Source: Elysia chlorotica (lineage: Eukaryota > Mollusca > Gastropoda > Plakobranchidae). Taken from it: 64,000 bases of DNA. The stretch lies in contig RQTK01000152.1 of NCBI GenBank assembly GCA_003991915.1, positions 611,161 through 675,160 of the forward strand, written 5' to 3'. Below, one piece after another: positions 9,625-21,410 of the stretch. Within the stretch, counting starts at the first letter, position 1. The number at the start of each line of letters is the position of its first letter. The translations under genes were made by a program, and so were the position numbers. The notes under the pieces are model-generated. The model saw only the letters and a list, made by a program, of their open reading frames with translations. It made no database searches and was not told the DNA's origin.

Positions 9625-9904
9625 ACCTCAAGCTTATTTTGGAATAAAGAGTCGAAGTAAGACATCCCCAGTATTTGGCCTGATGTGGATGTCTCAACTG
9701 ACCAATCAGATGCCTCCTCCTCTTCGACATTGGTGTGATCAGGGAGACAGACTGGAAAGCTATGTGTGGCTGAAACATGACGGAGAGAACTTTGGGGAGC
9801 AGGAAATCAAAGAAAAGCTCTTTACTGTCAAAACAGACTTTGTAAAGCAGCCAGGTGGAGAGCATGGAGGGGACTGGTCTGCCAGGATTAGTTTCATACC
9901 CAAG
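9625..9904 (+). CDS. MOGS: Mannosyl-oligosaccharide glucosidase, coding exon 2
   Basis: The acceptor TTTTTAAACAG ends at 9624. The first base completes the Arg codon split by intron 1, giving RPQAYFGIKSRSK, the counterpart of RPGLYFGMKTRS in human. Further on, LMWMSQL, CDQGD and the conserved FVKQPGGEHGGDWSARI belong to the GH63 N-terminal beta-sandwich domain. The exon covers residues 98 to 191. Its donor AAG|GTTATA has the obligatory GT but a poor +3 to +6 sequence. It is still preferred because the frame and the family alignment continue directly into the next exon. Intron 1 is 376 bp, intron 2 is 1,087 bp. Confidence 0.95.
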
Positions 9905-9979
9905 GTTATAATTACAGTCTTTGTAGCATAAATAGTGAGGATCAATCAATGCTAAATTAAAAAAAAAAATTTTTTTAAA

Positions 9980-10450
9980 AGCAATTCACCGAACACAATT
10001 GGACTTCAAGGGTTTGGTCTGGTGCAGTGAGCAGGTTTGTGTAAAGAAAGTCGCCATCAAGATAGAGCTTTGTTGAATCCTTTCTGCAATAATGGCTCTG
10101 CATCTTGGGCAATTCATCAATAAATCGATTGAGTAGTTCACGAGCAACTTTCCCACGGTTGTAGTGTGGATAAGAGCGTCTTTTTTTGGTGTGTTAAAAA
10201 GGATTGAAGATATGAAGCTTTGAGGCGCATTCCCATTTTCAGTGACTTCTTTATCCTTTTCCGTGCAGAAGATAGACATTACGAAACGATTGCTCAAATT
10301 AGTTGTAATCAGTTGTGCTTCGAAACATCTTTTGACAGACTGGTTTTTTCCATTGATTCATCTTCAGGTGGTATCTAAATGTGACGTCTCTTTTGTTTTG
10401 GCCAGTCGCATTCGGTTTACGGTTTACATCTACTCTGTCAATCAAGCCAT
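9980..10450 (-). mobile_element. Decayed transposon gene inside MOGS intron 2
   Basis: On the minus strand, with several in-frame stops, one frame reads NATGQNKRDVTFRYHLK, then VCQKMFRSTTDYN, and later FIDELPKMQSHYCRKDSTKL. Blocks of this kind (a QNKRD/RxTF..YH segment, a VCQKMF segment and a PK..SHYCR segment) occur in order in a transposon-encoded protein family widespread in invertebrates. I cannot assign its superfamily. A 103-codon ORF on the same strand at 9986-10297 is a shadow in another frame. It is antisense to MOGS and entirely intronic. Confidence 0.5.
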
Positions 10451-10589
10451 AAAAACACACACCACAAACTAATATGATCGATATTTAAAAAAGAGAACTG
10501 CAAATCTAGTTTCAAATAACCTGTTGCTTTGTCTAGGTTGCACATCGCAGTAAAGTGTGCCTTTGGGAAACCTAGAAGACGCTAAAACC

Positions 10590-10590
<1 letters not shown>

Positions 10591-10627
<37 letters not shown>
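10591..10627. repeat. (GA)n microsatellite in MOGS intron 2
   Basis: Uninterrupted GA; a short CT stretch follows at 10631-10645, so a GA/CT hairpin is possible. Confidence 0.95.
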
Positions 10628-10628
<1 letters not shown>

Positions 10629-10991
10629 GGCTCTCCCTCTCTCTATAGACTAGGTTGAATAGAAGCATAAAACAATAACACAAAAAGATTTGTCAAAATG
10701 ACTGAAAGCAAGGATGGTTAGCTTGTATATCTTGTCAACTACAAATTTCTTCTAGTTCAATAAAAAATAATGTATAACACTACCCTCATCTGCTGCAAAG
10801 TCAATTACATCAATATAGTCTCTAAGCATCCTCTCTTTATTTAATTTTTTCTAGTTTTCACAAGAGGAACCCTGTATGGAGATAAGCAACCAATTTTACC
10901 ATATAAGATTCATATAAATTTGTAAATATGTCTTTTGGCCCATTCTGTAGTCACTGAATGTGGACATAATTAAAAACTTTTTCTTTTGCAG

Positions 10992-12902
10992 GACCCAAGC
11001 CTTTCAGTTGTAGTTTCAAGTTTCTTCTATGTAGCCTTGGATCAAGATAATGGACGGTTGGAACCCAAACTAACCAAGGGACGTCTCACATCAGTTGATG
11101 GTTGGCATGAAGATCTTGGTAGCTTTGAGCTTCAGATGCCAAACATAGTGGCAACTGCTGAAAAATCTCAAGTAAAGCATAGCTACTTTATCAGCTATGC
11201 CAAGCAGTTGGACCAGCTCAAAGACATCTTGGTAAATGGCCTCAAAGTGGAGGCATGGGATAAAGGCAGAACTCAGCCCTATTTCACTCTCTCAGGCAGG
11301 AGGGTACCAAGGGACGTTCCTGGTCCTAATTTTGTGATCAAACAGGTCACTGCTAAACTGCCCTTCACCATGGAAGTCATGTACGAGTCAGGGTCATTTG
11401 TAAATCGCCAGGGGCACTTGTCCAAAGATAGCTTTTCAGCACTCATTGGCTCAAAAGAGAAGGAGTTTGACGCTAAATTTGAAAAAGTGTTTCAGTTAGA
11501 GCAGAGAAATTACACTGTGAATGAAATCCATTTTGCTAAGGCAGCTTTAAGCAACATGCTTGGCGGTATAGGGTATTTTTATGGCCCATCTTTGGTCCAG
11601 TCCAGATATAATTCTGAGCCAGTCAACTACTGGGAAGCTCCACTCTACACAGCTGTCCCCTCCAGACCTTTTTTCCCTCGTGGATTTTTGTGGGATGAAG
11701 GTTTCCATAACATGCTTATCAGGATGTGGAACTCTGAAATCTCCAAAGATATCATTGGTCACTGGATGGACCTGATGAACACAGAGGGGTGGATTCCACG
11801 TGAGCAAATCCTGGGGGTTGAAGCAAGGGCGAAAGTACCTGCAGAGTTTGTGATCCAGAGAAATACCAACGCCAATCCACCAACATTTTTTCTTCCTCTT
11901 CAAAGCCTTATTAAGGAAATGATTCAAAGTGACAAGCCTTCAGATAAAGCCTATTTGAAAGCTCTCTACCCAAGGCTGAAGAGGTGGTTTGCTTACTACA
12001 ACACCACTCAGAATGGGGACCAGCCCTTCACCTACCGCTGGCATGGTCGAGACCCTACTCTCACCAAACAGTTGAACCCTTTGACGTTAACATCAGGGCT
12101 GGACGACTATCCTAGAGCTTCCCACCCGACTAGCGATGAAAGACACGTTGACTTGCGTTGTTGGATTGCGCTGGCTGCAGGTGTTATGCGAGACATAGCT
12201 CGCAGCCTCGGACAAGAATGGCAGACATATGAAGACACTCATAACCTTCTTACCGACAATCAAATGTTAGATAAACTGCACTGGTCACCTAAGGCTCAAC
12301 AGTACAGTGACTGGGGTCTTCATACTGATAAAGCAAGGCTGGAAAAGCCAAAACCCCCACCGAACCAGCACCCGAGCCAACGCCATCAGCACATGGATAC
12401 TGACAAAATCCGTGTGGTACTCACTGAGCCAACCAGACAATTTGTGAATGCTCTTGGATATGTTAGTCTTTTCCCCTTCCTGTTAAAGATTGTTCATGCA
12501 GATTCTCCAAAACTGGACAAAATCTTGTCTGACATTACCGATCCAACAAAGCTGTGGACTGAATTTGGTCTTCGTTCCATCAGCCGCAATTCAAAGTTCT
12601 ATGCTCGCTTCAACACTGAGCATGACCCACCCTACTGGCGGGGTCCGATTTGGATCAATATGAACTACTTGTGCCTGTCAGCCCTGCATCACTACAGTTC
12701 TGTGGATGGCCCTTACCGAGAGAGGGCTAAGACAGTCTACACTAACTTGCGTAAGAATCTTGTCACTAACATATTCAAAGAATACGAGCGAACTGGCTAC
12801 ATCTGGGAAAATTACAATGATAAAACTGGTGAGGGGAAAGGATCACATCCTTTCACAGGATGGTCGGCACTAGTTGTCTTGATGATGGCCGAAACATTTT
12901 AA
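10992..12902 (+). CDS. MOGS: Mannosyl-oligosaccharide glucosidase, coding exon 3 (catalytic domain and stop)
   Basis: After the acceptor TTTCTTTTGCAG the frame opens with GAC (residue 192) and runs 636 codons to the TAA at 12900-12902. It holds the end of the N-terminal domain (SSFFYVALD), the linker and the whole (alpha/alpha)6 catalytic domain. Family signatures are present: GIGYFYG, PRGFLWDEGFH (420-430), RDPTLTKQLNP, SGLDDYPRASHP (559-570), LDLRCW-like VDLRCWIALAAG, LGYVSLFPFLL, HDPPYWRGPIWINMNY (735-750) and GYIWENYN (793-800). By analogy with structures of GH63 enzymes, an Asp in GLDDYPR (562 or 563) is the likely general acid and Glu797 in WENY the likely base; residue roles are family knowledge, not shown here. 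The reading frame is intact, so the gene is very likely functional. One exon encodes about three quarters of the protein. Confidence 0.97.
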   Translation, partial: DPSLSVVVSSFFYVALDQDNGRLEPKLTKGRLTSVDGWHEDLGSFELQMPNIVATAEKSQVKHSYFISYAKQLDQLKDILVNGLKVEAWDKGRTQPYFTLSGRRVPRDVPGPNFVIKQVTAKLPFTMEVMYESGSFVNRQGHLSKDSFSALIGSKEKEFDAKFEKVFQLEQRNYTVNEIHFAKAALSNMLGGIGYFYGPSLVQSRYNSEPVNYWEAPLYTAVPSRPFFPRGFLWDEGFHNMLIRMWNSEISKDIIGHWMDLMNTEGWIPREQILGVEARAKVPAEFVIQRNTNANPPTFFLPLQSLIKEMIQSDKPSDKAYLKALYPRLKRWFAYYNTTQNGDQPFTYRWHGRDPTLTKQLNPLTLTSGLDDYPRASHPTSDERHVDLRCWIALAAGVMRDIARSLGQEWQTYEDTHNLLTDNQMLDKLHWSPKAQQYSDWGLHTDKARLEKPKPPPNQHPSQRHQHMDTDKIRVVLTEPTRQFVNALGYVSLFPFLLKIVHADSPKLDKILSDITDPTKLWTEFGLRSISRNSKFYARFNTEHDPPYWRGPIWINMNYLCLSALHHYSSVDGPYRERAKTVYTNLRKNLVTNIFKEYERTGYIWENYNDKTGEGKGSHPFTGWSALVVLMMAETF

Positions 12903-13143
12903 AAGCATCCATCTAGTCATATACAGTGCAGTAAGGATCAATTTGTGGGAGACAGATAGTGTAGATCTATCTATTTTTTAATGTAAATGATTATAACAAA
13001 GGTTAATGTTCCAAATCGCCTATAATAGAAGCTTGCATTTTGATAAAAAAAATTGTTTCATGACATTTAGAATCAACAATCGTTTTCATTTTTAGTTTTA
13101 TTCACTGAGTGTTGCTTTAAAGTGATTTTCACTGCCTTTTCTA

Positions 13144-13149
13144 AATAAA
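13144..13149 (+). terminator. MOGS: Likely polyadenylation signal of MOGS
   Basis: AATAAA lies 242 bases after the stop codon, with a GT-rich stretch (TTGGTGTTGG) shortly after. A second AATAAA at 13375-13380 is an alternative. Confidence 0.5.
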
Positions 13150-16100
13150 TATATTGGTGTTGGAAAACTTTTAGTCACACAATTATGTGTGTCCTCATTG
13201 TTATGTTAAAGCTTTTGAAATCCTAAACAAGCAATGCAAAAACTTGTTACATCTCTTCATGTTTTGATGCAATATGTTGACTTCACCTTAAAAAAATTGT
13301 AATTAGATTAAGATAATAACCTTGAATGTGACCATAACAATCGATTTGTGTGATATTGTCAATATGCTATATAAAATAAATTTTAAATGATTTTTGGAGC
13401 ATGAATCAATTATATTAAAAAAATTGAGCGCACACATCAGAATATAGGTTTAAATGATGTACAATTTTTACACTGGCTGTTAAAGCTTTTGCACTAAAAC
13501 AACTAACACTATCCAAAATCACTGGTAGGTTAGTTTTTGTTTTCATTTCATCAGTCTTCTTAACCTTCTTTGTGAAAAAAATAAGTTTATAACAACTTAA
13601 GTTCTCTTTCAGAGCCTGGCCTGAGTAAATCTCATTATGTTGTGGTTCTTCTGCTCATGAAAAGCAATGGTTGTGCAATTAGAGTAAAAACCCGTCCAGC
13701 TTTTGGTCTAAAGGCTTAACACAGGGAAGGTAGATAAGCAGAATAAACAATAACACTTAACATACATTATCTTTGAAATCCTTTCAGAGTACAAATCATG
13801 ACAGTTTGCTAATACTTAACTTAACTCCTGGCCTCAACCAGCTGGATGCAGCATAAAAGACATGGGAACAAAGTTTCATTTTTTTACACTACTTCTAGGT
13901 CTGGTAAGACAGAGATATTGATTGAAGATCATACTACGTGTACTAGATTTTTTATCCTCATGGCAATGGTTACTTTGTATATTTTGCCTGAAATACAATC
14001 CTATAGGTACTGGATTTGTTATACTTAAGATTGGACTCAGTCACTCCTGTGAGATATATGAACAATTTGATTAAGCTACAGACTTAAGGAAAATAAATTA
14101 ATGATTTTTTAAAATGACGATAACACTATAGTGGTTCATGTAGCATGAGGAACTAATTTGGTGTAGGGCAAATCATTTTTTGTAAATCTCAAATTTTATT
14201 GGTATGGTGGCAATTTTTTGTAGGATACAGTCATGTACATGTTTTATCGATTAAACTTTGGTTCATGTTTTATAAATATGTACAGTTCACATATTGTTAC
14301 AAAATTTCTAATGATTAAATACATCTTTTGTATTGTCTTTTCCTAAAAGTATAATCTATGTAGTCTTTAAACATTCTTGTCAAACAGCAGGTCATGTTTT
14401 TTTCTCCATAAGTTTATTCACATTTTTAAAGATTGGGTTGTTTAAATTCTTTAGTTTCATGTTGGAGATAAAGTATTTTTTGTTTGACTAACCTGAACCC
14501 TATAATTCATATTCCATATAAACGATGTAGTTTGTATCATGGTACTTATTTGTATGTACTTTTTGTTTTAGACCTGGAGGTATGACTGACTAATCCTTAA
14601 GGCTCTCTGTTATTTCAGTAGACCTTATTTCAATATTTTACTTGAATTATCCCCTTAAACACTTTCACTGCACGTTTTTTTTAATGTAAAAAGTAAGGAT
14701 GTGTGGTATAATACATAACTCCTCTCTTGAAAAAAATATGATGCATTTACTTTAAATTTTAGGGTAAATTTGTTGTATGAGAATATGTGCCAAATATCAT
14801 GTTTATCTTCATTATGTGTAGTGAAAGCTTGATCACTGTCAAATAGCCATTAGTTTGTCAGAGAAAAAAGCCAACAATCTCTATCATCAATGGTTTTGTT
14901 TATACCTATACATCATGTTGCCAACCAATAAGTATTTATTACATGTATCTAGCTTTTTTTTAACCTCTTTTATGTATGGGAGCTGAAAGTCGAAAAAAAG
15001 AAAGGTGATTACACTTAAATATTCGATTTCCACCTACTGATCAAATGATCTTCATAATCACTCACTGTTATATGTTGCATTGTTATATTTTGACAAGAAT
15101 TAAAAACGAAATTTTGGTGATTTTGACTTCTTAAACTTTTTAAACCTTATTTCTATGCTGAGACCAAATCATTAAAATTTTTCTATCAATCTTTTCTCAA
15201 TAGAAGCATCCTTTCACCTTAAAATTTTAGCTCTGCTTAAATCTATGAAAGGGGCGACTTTATACATGCATAAAATCAAAATTATTTTGATATTATCTAG
15301 AATCTAGTTTGTCTACCAATTTGCTACCGTGAAGGGAATTCCAAAATGATGATATAGATTCGATTATTGCCTGATTGTAAAATCACTGGTAGTTTTATTG
15401 TACATGTAATAGCTTTCTGTGTGCTGTTTTTTTTAAGTACTAATTGCCAATTTTGGTTATTGTGTAATACTGCAGGACTCTTTGAATTCTCGATTAAATT
15501 TATTCCCATACGAAACGCGCTATTGACACAGTATTGGTAAATCTCCAGAGAGCGTTGTTCTTTCAAAACTCGTGTTTTCCGCCTTTATCTTAGTAAGGAA
15601 TTGTTCAGTACAGTGTATCAGCTTCTGGATCTAGCTCTGGTCCAAAGTCCTCTGCCCATGTCTCGTTTAACTAACGGCCTGGATATTGACGCCCAGTTAA
15701 TAAAAGTTTGACACTGTTAGATAGACTTTACCAAACCACAAGCATTACGTGCCACCGGTACTCACTTTTTCCCTCGATAGCACATTTTAGTTGATACCAA
15801 GAGCCTATCGGAATGGTAATCTTGAGTGCAGGAAAGAAAACATTTAAAAGTTAACAGCTTGTCTCATGAACATTTTCATTTTGCGTGTCTCAAGTTTGAA
15901 TAATTGGGAAATATTAATTTTTTCAGTGGACGTAACAAGAGGTTAGAATTGCGATGGGCGTAAAGGATGCGGCAGCTTTAGTTTATTTTGTGGCACACAC
16001 GACTCACGCCAAAACCTCCACACCCGTGACGTTTAAATTTCACCTTTTAATACAGTATACTACATATTACATGTATATCTAGCGAGACGTTTCACAAAAA

Positions 16101-16640
16101 GATCTTACTGTGATACATGTAATGATATCGGGAGCTGGCGTGACGCGTGGTCTCTCTATTTCTTTATTTAAAAAGGCGGTTGACCAATATTCAGAGTATT
16201 TACTAAGGTTTAAACTAAGAAAGAAGCAACCGCCTTAAGTATTCCAACCCTGATACGACGAGTTGTAGCTACCGCGACGTTGTACTTACGACCCGTAGTC
16301 TCCAAGACGTCTACATCCAAACTGGAATACATGTGATTAAAGATCAACTGCCACAAAGCATGAAAATATTGTCTTCATCCCTTTCAAACAAAACAAGAAC
16401 AACAAAAAATGGTTCACACATGAATCATTTTAGAAGCTTTGACGTGCTTTGCGAAGTTTTTGTCATGTGCGGCAAAATGTATTACGTCTTCACGTATAGG
16501 GCATACATGTATCTTGAACTGCTTTCGCCTTTCAGATATATATGTGCGTGTGCGATAAGCCACCTTTGCGATGAATTCGGCCTTAAGGGAACCGTGTACA
16601 TTTTTTTTAGTATACTCTTACTGAGTCAGACGTGTGTTTG
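13150..16640. other. Gene-free AT-rich region downstream of MOGS
   Basis: No exon recognised on either strand. The only structure seen is a 10-bp inverted repeat at 16173-16182 and 16227-16236 (AAGGCGGTTG and CAACCGCCTT, 44-base loop), and a dispersed CGACGTTGTAC motif at 16262-16290. Confidence 0.5.
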
Positions 16641-16644
16641 CGAA

Positions 16645-16811
16645 GTGTGATGTGACCGGTTGAGACAGGGGTAATGGCACCCCTGCCCTGTCTCATGTAT
16701 GGCACTTGGCAGCACATACATTTTCAGACGTCAGTCTTAGAGGCTTGGAGCCCGTCCACAATATAGCCTATATAGTGCTGATGTTGAACGTTTAAAATAA
16801 AACCAACCTAA
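16645..16811 (+). mobile_element. SINE copy, 5'-truncated
   Basis: Contains the 3' blocks of the family: CTTGGCAGCACATACATTTT, CAGACGTCAGTCTTAG and CCGTCCACAATATAGCCTAT. The tRNA-like head is missing. Confidence 0.7.
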
Positions 16812-17579
16812 CTCAGCTCTGTGTGTTTGCGATTTCAGTTCACAAAAAGATTCGCGTCCTTTAAAAAAAATTCTGTTACATATCTGTCTGCTCAGACAAT
16901 CACTTATTCCCAACATTCCTTTAATCAATCTAAGCCTCATTTTTATGTCCAAAGTAAATACACCTTTACATGGACTTGAATTGATTAGAACTTTTAATGT
17001 AAAATGTAAAATGTTTTGAAAGATTAAAGGGGAAAAAAACCTAAAAACGCACATCACCATGATATGATATGTTATGATATGATATCCGGACGTGATTAGG
17101 CCTTTTGGCCTCTTGTCCGTTCTTGTAGTCGTCCTCTTATAAATTTACTGTAAACTTTTAGTACATCGTGCTACTCAACTAACAAAACTCTGTCAAAAGT
17201 TAAATAAAGAATTGGGTTCAACTGAGCTAAAAGTTGAATAGCTTTCTGTTTCAATCAATGCATAAATGATGTTTGTTTACTTTTGTGACTCGGCCCGGAT
17301 CTAGGGAGGCGCCAGTAGCACTTCTATTTTCACTCGAAGCAAAGTGTAACTTGATCTGGCAACAGTTCAAAGATAACCATACAACGAACACACTAACTAC
17401 ACTGAATAGCTATGAAATAGGTTTCGGTCGGGGCTTTCCAAATAACAGACCAAGTCATCGAAGAACATGGTAGACAAACCAATCAAACTTGTATATTATA
17501 TTCTTTGTAGGAGAGACGTTCTATCACGGTTTCACGTCTCCTAGGTTCCTAAGGAGTTTCATAAACGGTGACAGATACC

Positions 17580-17695
17580 AAGGCCAACGTCTGACAATTG
17601 TGTGTACTGCCACACACCAGGCAGTGCAGGTATACCAGAACTCCCGCCTCAGCCGATCACATTATACTGACACAGATCCAGGGCAAACTGCTTAA
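17580..17695 (-). mobile_element. SINE fragment, minus strand
   Basis: Inverted family blocks are visible (GTCTGACAATTGTGTGTACT, then TCACATTATACTGACACAGA). It abuts the plus-strand copy that starts at 17700, giving a head-to-head pair. Confidence 0.65.
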
Positions 17696-17699
17696 AATT

Positions 17700-17926
17700 T
17701 AATGGGAGAGCGTTGCTCCTGGGTTCGAAACCCACAATGGATACAAAATGTAATAGTCCTATTTCGTTCCCTACTGGTTTGGTTGGTGTCAGTATAATGT
17801 GACAGTCTGAGAGTGAGAGTCCAGTTCCCCGCATTGTTTCAGTGAGACAGCACGTACAATTGTCAAACTTTAGTCTTGGAAAAAATAAAGCCAACATAGA
17901 GGACCTAAAGCAACCAACTCAACTCA
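17700..17926 (+). mobile_element. SINE copy, near full length
   Basis: It has a tRNA-like head with box B GGGTTCGAAACCC, then CTACTGGTTTGGTTGGTGTC, AGTATAATGTGAC, GACAGCACGTACAATTGTCA, and ends CAACCAACTCAACTCAAC. Confidence 0.75.
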
Positions 17927-18410
17927 ACCTCCCGATTGTGAGCAACATACTCTACCAATCGCGCCAGCTTTCATTCCCTCACCTTTTGACATTATTTAGG
18001 GTCAAAACAGAGAGTGTGAAATAGTTTCATGGGGGCAATTCTGCTTACGCGGGTTAGAACATCTGATGCAGTAATTTTCTTCATTTAAGTTTAAACCTCA
18101 GTAAAACGTAGTCTGAAAATTGGCCTACCGCCTGTATTTCAATAAAGATGTAGGTGGAACGCGCGTCACGCTAACCCGACATAGCAATATCACTGAGGGC
18201 TCCTCTTTTTTCTGAAACGTCTAATTAAATCCATGGTATCTTGTCAAAGGAGCTTTATAGGTAGGCATTTATTGGGACAGTTTACATTGCCGTTGAGTAT
18301 GCCGACTAGGCTGAATATTATTCTGTTCTGATTAGATCTAGTTATTTTGACTAGCAAAAAATATACATGTGTTTTTTTTTTCCCGATCAACTCAGTTGCC
18401 TGTCCCATAT

Positions 18411-18463
18411 CCCCCCCCCCCCCCTTTTTTTTTTTACACAGACACACACACACACACACACAA
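18411..18463. repeat. poly-C / poly-T / (CA)n tract
   Basis: Fourteen C, eleven T, then CACACA.. dinucleotides. Confidence 0.9.
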
Positions 18464-18632
18464 ACATCGTTACACAATTTACGCATGGGTGATAACCATC
18501 GACTACTGTACCATCATGGTCGGCTACCCAAGTTGTTTGATCACACATAACTCGTTTTTTCGTCTTGCCCCGGGCTATAACGAAAAGGGTTCAAAGTATG
18601 TTGAGCGATTTTAGCTATGTGACAAGTTGGAA

Positions 18633-18828
18633 TAGAAGTCTGGAGGGTTGGGCTCTAGTCCTAACCAAAAGGTGCCCGGTTAGATTCCACGATCGGGCAA
18701 ATTTACATGACACGTTTCATTTCCAATGTAATGTAGCTGATTGAATCAGTTTTGGTATCCCCACACTGTTTCTGTGTGGCAGCATGTAAAAGTATAAGAC
18801 GTTAGTTTAGGCACCCGTCATTGAAGGT
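18633..18828 (+). mobile_element. Degraded SINE copy
   Basis: Weak head, then CTGTTTCTGTGTGGCAGCAT, AAGACGTTAGTTTAGGCACC. Same order as other copies but more diverged. Confidence 0.55.
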
Positions 18829-19040
18829 CTTTATCATCGTACTTGGAGGACTTTTCACCTACGAAAATACCACAGGCCCTGTCATGTTACTTTATAAACA
18901 GCAAATAGGTTTCACATTGCGACGATAATAACTATACAGATACCATGAACAAAGCGAGTAATTCAGGTCATTATTGTTTAGTAATAGAAGAAACTTTAAT
19001 AGAAACAACACTGGTTCGGGCAAAAAATGTTTTCCGGATA

Positions 19041-19185
19041 CCCCCCCCCCCCCCCCCCCCAAATTGGTTGCGTGGGTGTCAGTAGAGACTGAAGTCCTGC
19101 CGGTAGCCCCGTGATGTCACTGTGTGGCAGCACGTACATAATAATGAAAAGACGTCAGCATTGCGACCCTTTCGCAACATTGTCT
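19041..19185 (+). mobile_element. SINE copy, 5'-truncated, behind a 20-base poly-C
   Basis: After 20 C (19041-19060) the family blocks GGTTGCGTGGGTGTCAGTA, CTGTGTGGCAGCACGTACAT and AAAGACGTCAGCATTG follow. Confidence 0.6.
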
Positions 19186-19199
19186 ACTCGATGACAATA

Positions 19200-20930
19200 G
19201 GTAACTGACCAAGCAAGCCATGGCGTTGTGTGTCATCGACAGGCTGGCGGACAGATGCTGGCTATTTTTCGCCAGTGTTCTCAGTCCAGGTTCAAAACCC
19301 TATCGAATTTAGCGCAGTGTTTGCTTTCTGTGTGCCGAGGACTGCATTTTTCTCAACAGGTCAGCTTATTAAAAAAAAAAAGATACTTATGGACTAACAG
19401 TGCGCCGTATGTATCAATCTCTTTGATGCGTTCTTTCATTGTAGAGAGAGTATCGGATTGTGCAATGATGTTGACACTTTTTGGATGAGACTTCAACATT
19501 CCTTCATCTCACTCTCTCACTGTCGAATTCGTTATTAACATTATCTTGGATGTCAACAAAAACAAACATAATTCGAGGATCGTCTTGTAGATTGCGCGAC
19601 CTACATTTGACTTCGCCCATAGCTTGAGTCAGTGGTGTTTAGAGCCAACCGAGATAAGGCATTCAGTCACTCTGGATTAAAACAACACATGTGAAAGGAA
19701 TAAGGTAAGTGCAACTATTATGCCAGATGTCAAGAGTATAATCGCTACGTGAATGCCTTTTGTATGTAATAAAAGGAAAACTATAGAGACAAATCTTGAA
19801 CCCTGGTTCTCTGTTCACACATTGAGTGTTGATTTATGTATGTATTTCCTTTTATTATAATACAAGTAGACCAACACATGTATACGACAACTGATTAGCG
19901 CAATACAAAACCTTTCAAAAGATTCCTCTAAATGACCATTGCTAAATAAGGCTCCGTACAAAATGCTTTGACATGTTCGCCGGTTTTGTCTATGATTAAA
20001 ATATCAACGGTAATGGAAAAAAATTGCGATTTACAAAAGCAACAATAACAATAAACAACAAACAAACAAAAACAAAAACAAAAACAAAAAACCAACAACA
20101 AACAAACAAAACAACAACAACAACAACAAATAAACAAATAAAACAAACAAAAAACCTTCCTTAATTGACCAAAACGTACAATAGACCAAAACAGTTGATC
20201 TAAGAAGCACGATGACACCATAGAGTTGTGTTTCATAATGTGTAAAAAAAACCAATATCTACATTTTAAAAAGATCTAGTTTGACTTCAACTAAAACGCC
20301 CCCCCCCCCCCAAAACAACAAACAAAAAAAAAAAAACACAGCAACGAACGAAACAAAACAACAATCATGTCAAAGGGGAAAAAGCTGCAACCCCCACGTT
20401 TGATTTTGGTGTGGTTGGTTTATGATTTACTCTACAGAAAAATAAAATACCCCCCCCCCCCCCCCACACACACACACAAAACAAACAAACAAACACACTT
20501 CGAAAAGCTATTCCTCTCGCTTCTCTGACATCCTTGTACATTCCGATACTCTCTCATACCCGGTACCAAACGTATTCATGCACTTGTCAACAAATAGAAT
20601 TATATTTTAATTTTATCAAATAAAATAAAGGTATCAGCTTACTAAATCCTACACAATCAATATATTTGAGGGAAAATGCGTCAAATTGGGGTATACCATG
20701 GTGTTTTCAAAGCCATTTTTCACGAAATTTCACCATTTCTACATGTTTCTATTTTTACTGTTTCGTTTTTTGGGACAATCACATGCTCTGGGAGGTTGTG
20801 TCTACGTATTGGCACGTGGCTACCTAAACGTTTGTCTAGGTAGTCGCAATGTTCCTAAAAATAGCGCACGGCTGCTTCAGTGCCACTCAGTTTTGAAGGC
20901 ATAGGCGACGGTAATAAGGGCTGGTGGCTG
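19200..20930. other. Gene-free region with A-rich low-complexity tracts
   Basis: An AAC/AAAC-rich tract runs from 20031 to 20160. Poly-C runs lie at 20299-20311 and 20450-20465 (with CA dinucleotides and AAAC after). No exon recognised. Confidence 0.6.
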
Positions 20931-21095
20931 AGATTGTGAGAGTTCAGTTGAACCAGTTGGAATGCCTAGACTGGGGGCCGTAAGTCATTCACAACCTGCT
21001 CTTCCTCTTCTTCCCTTCTCTGTATCTTTCGCCTCTGTCTTTCTGTCTCTCCTTGTCTCTCTCGCCTCTCTCTCCCCCTCTCTCTCAGTAAAAAA

Positions 21096-21410
21096 AAACC
21101 GGACGGGCAAGACAAAATCAAAGCACTAACCCTGGAACATCTAAATGAAAACCACAAGAGCAGTAAACAGATCTATTCAGACGGATCCAAGAAAGGAAGC
21201 ATTTATGTTAGCATAGGAGTCTACAGCGAAGACTTGGAACTAAAGATCAACAAAAGGATAACGGACAATACATGTAATAGTATTACAGCAGCAGAATTAG
21301 CAGCCATAGACAAAACTCTAAAGACCATTCAGGAAAAGAAGACGGAAAGATAAAACATAGTTATTCTAACGGACTCTCTGGCCGCATCACTCAGTGTAAA
21401 AAAACCCTGA
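21096..21410 (+). pseudogene. Non-LTR retrotransposon RNase H relic
   Basis: In one frame, without an ATG, the translation holds QIYSDGSKKGS, then VSIGVYSED, ITAAELAAIDKTL and, after a TAA at 21351-21353, NIVILTDSLAASLSV. The Asp of YSDGS, Glu of AELAAI and Asp of LTDS match the catalytic acids of RNase HI domains found at the C-terminus of several LINE clades. The frame ends at TGA 21408-21410. With two stops and no reverse transcriptase upstream, it is a dead 5'-truncated fragment. A CT-rich stretch precedes it. Confidence 0.75.

Noticed and set aside
9986-10297. 103-codon antisense ORF in MOGS intron 2
   Set aside because: It lies in a different frame from the recognisable transposon blocks and is best explained as a shadow of that relic.
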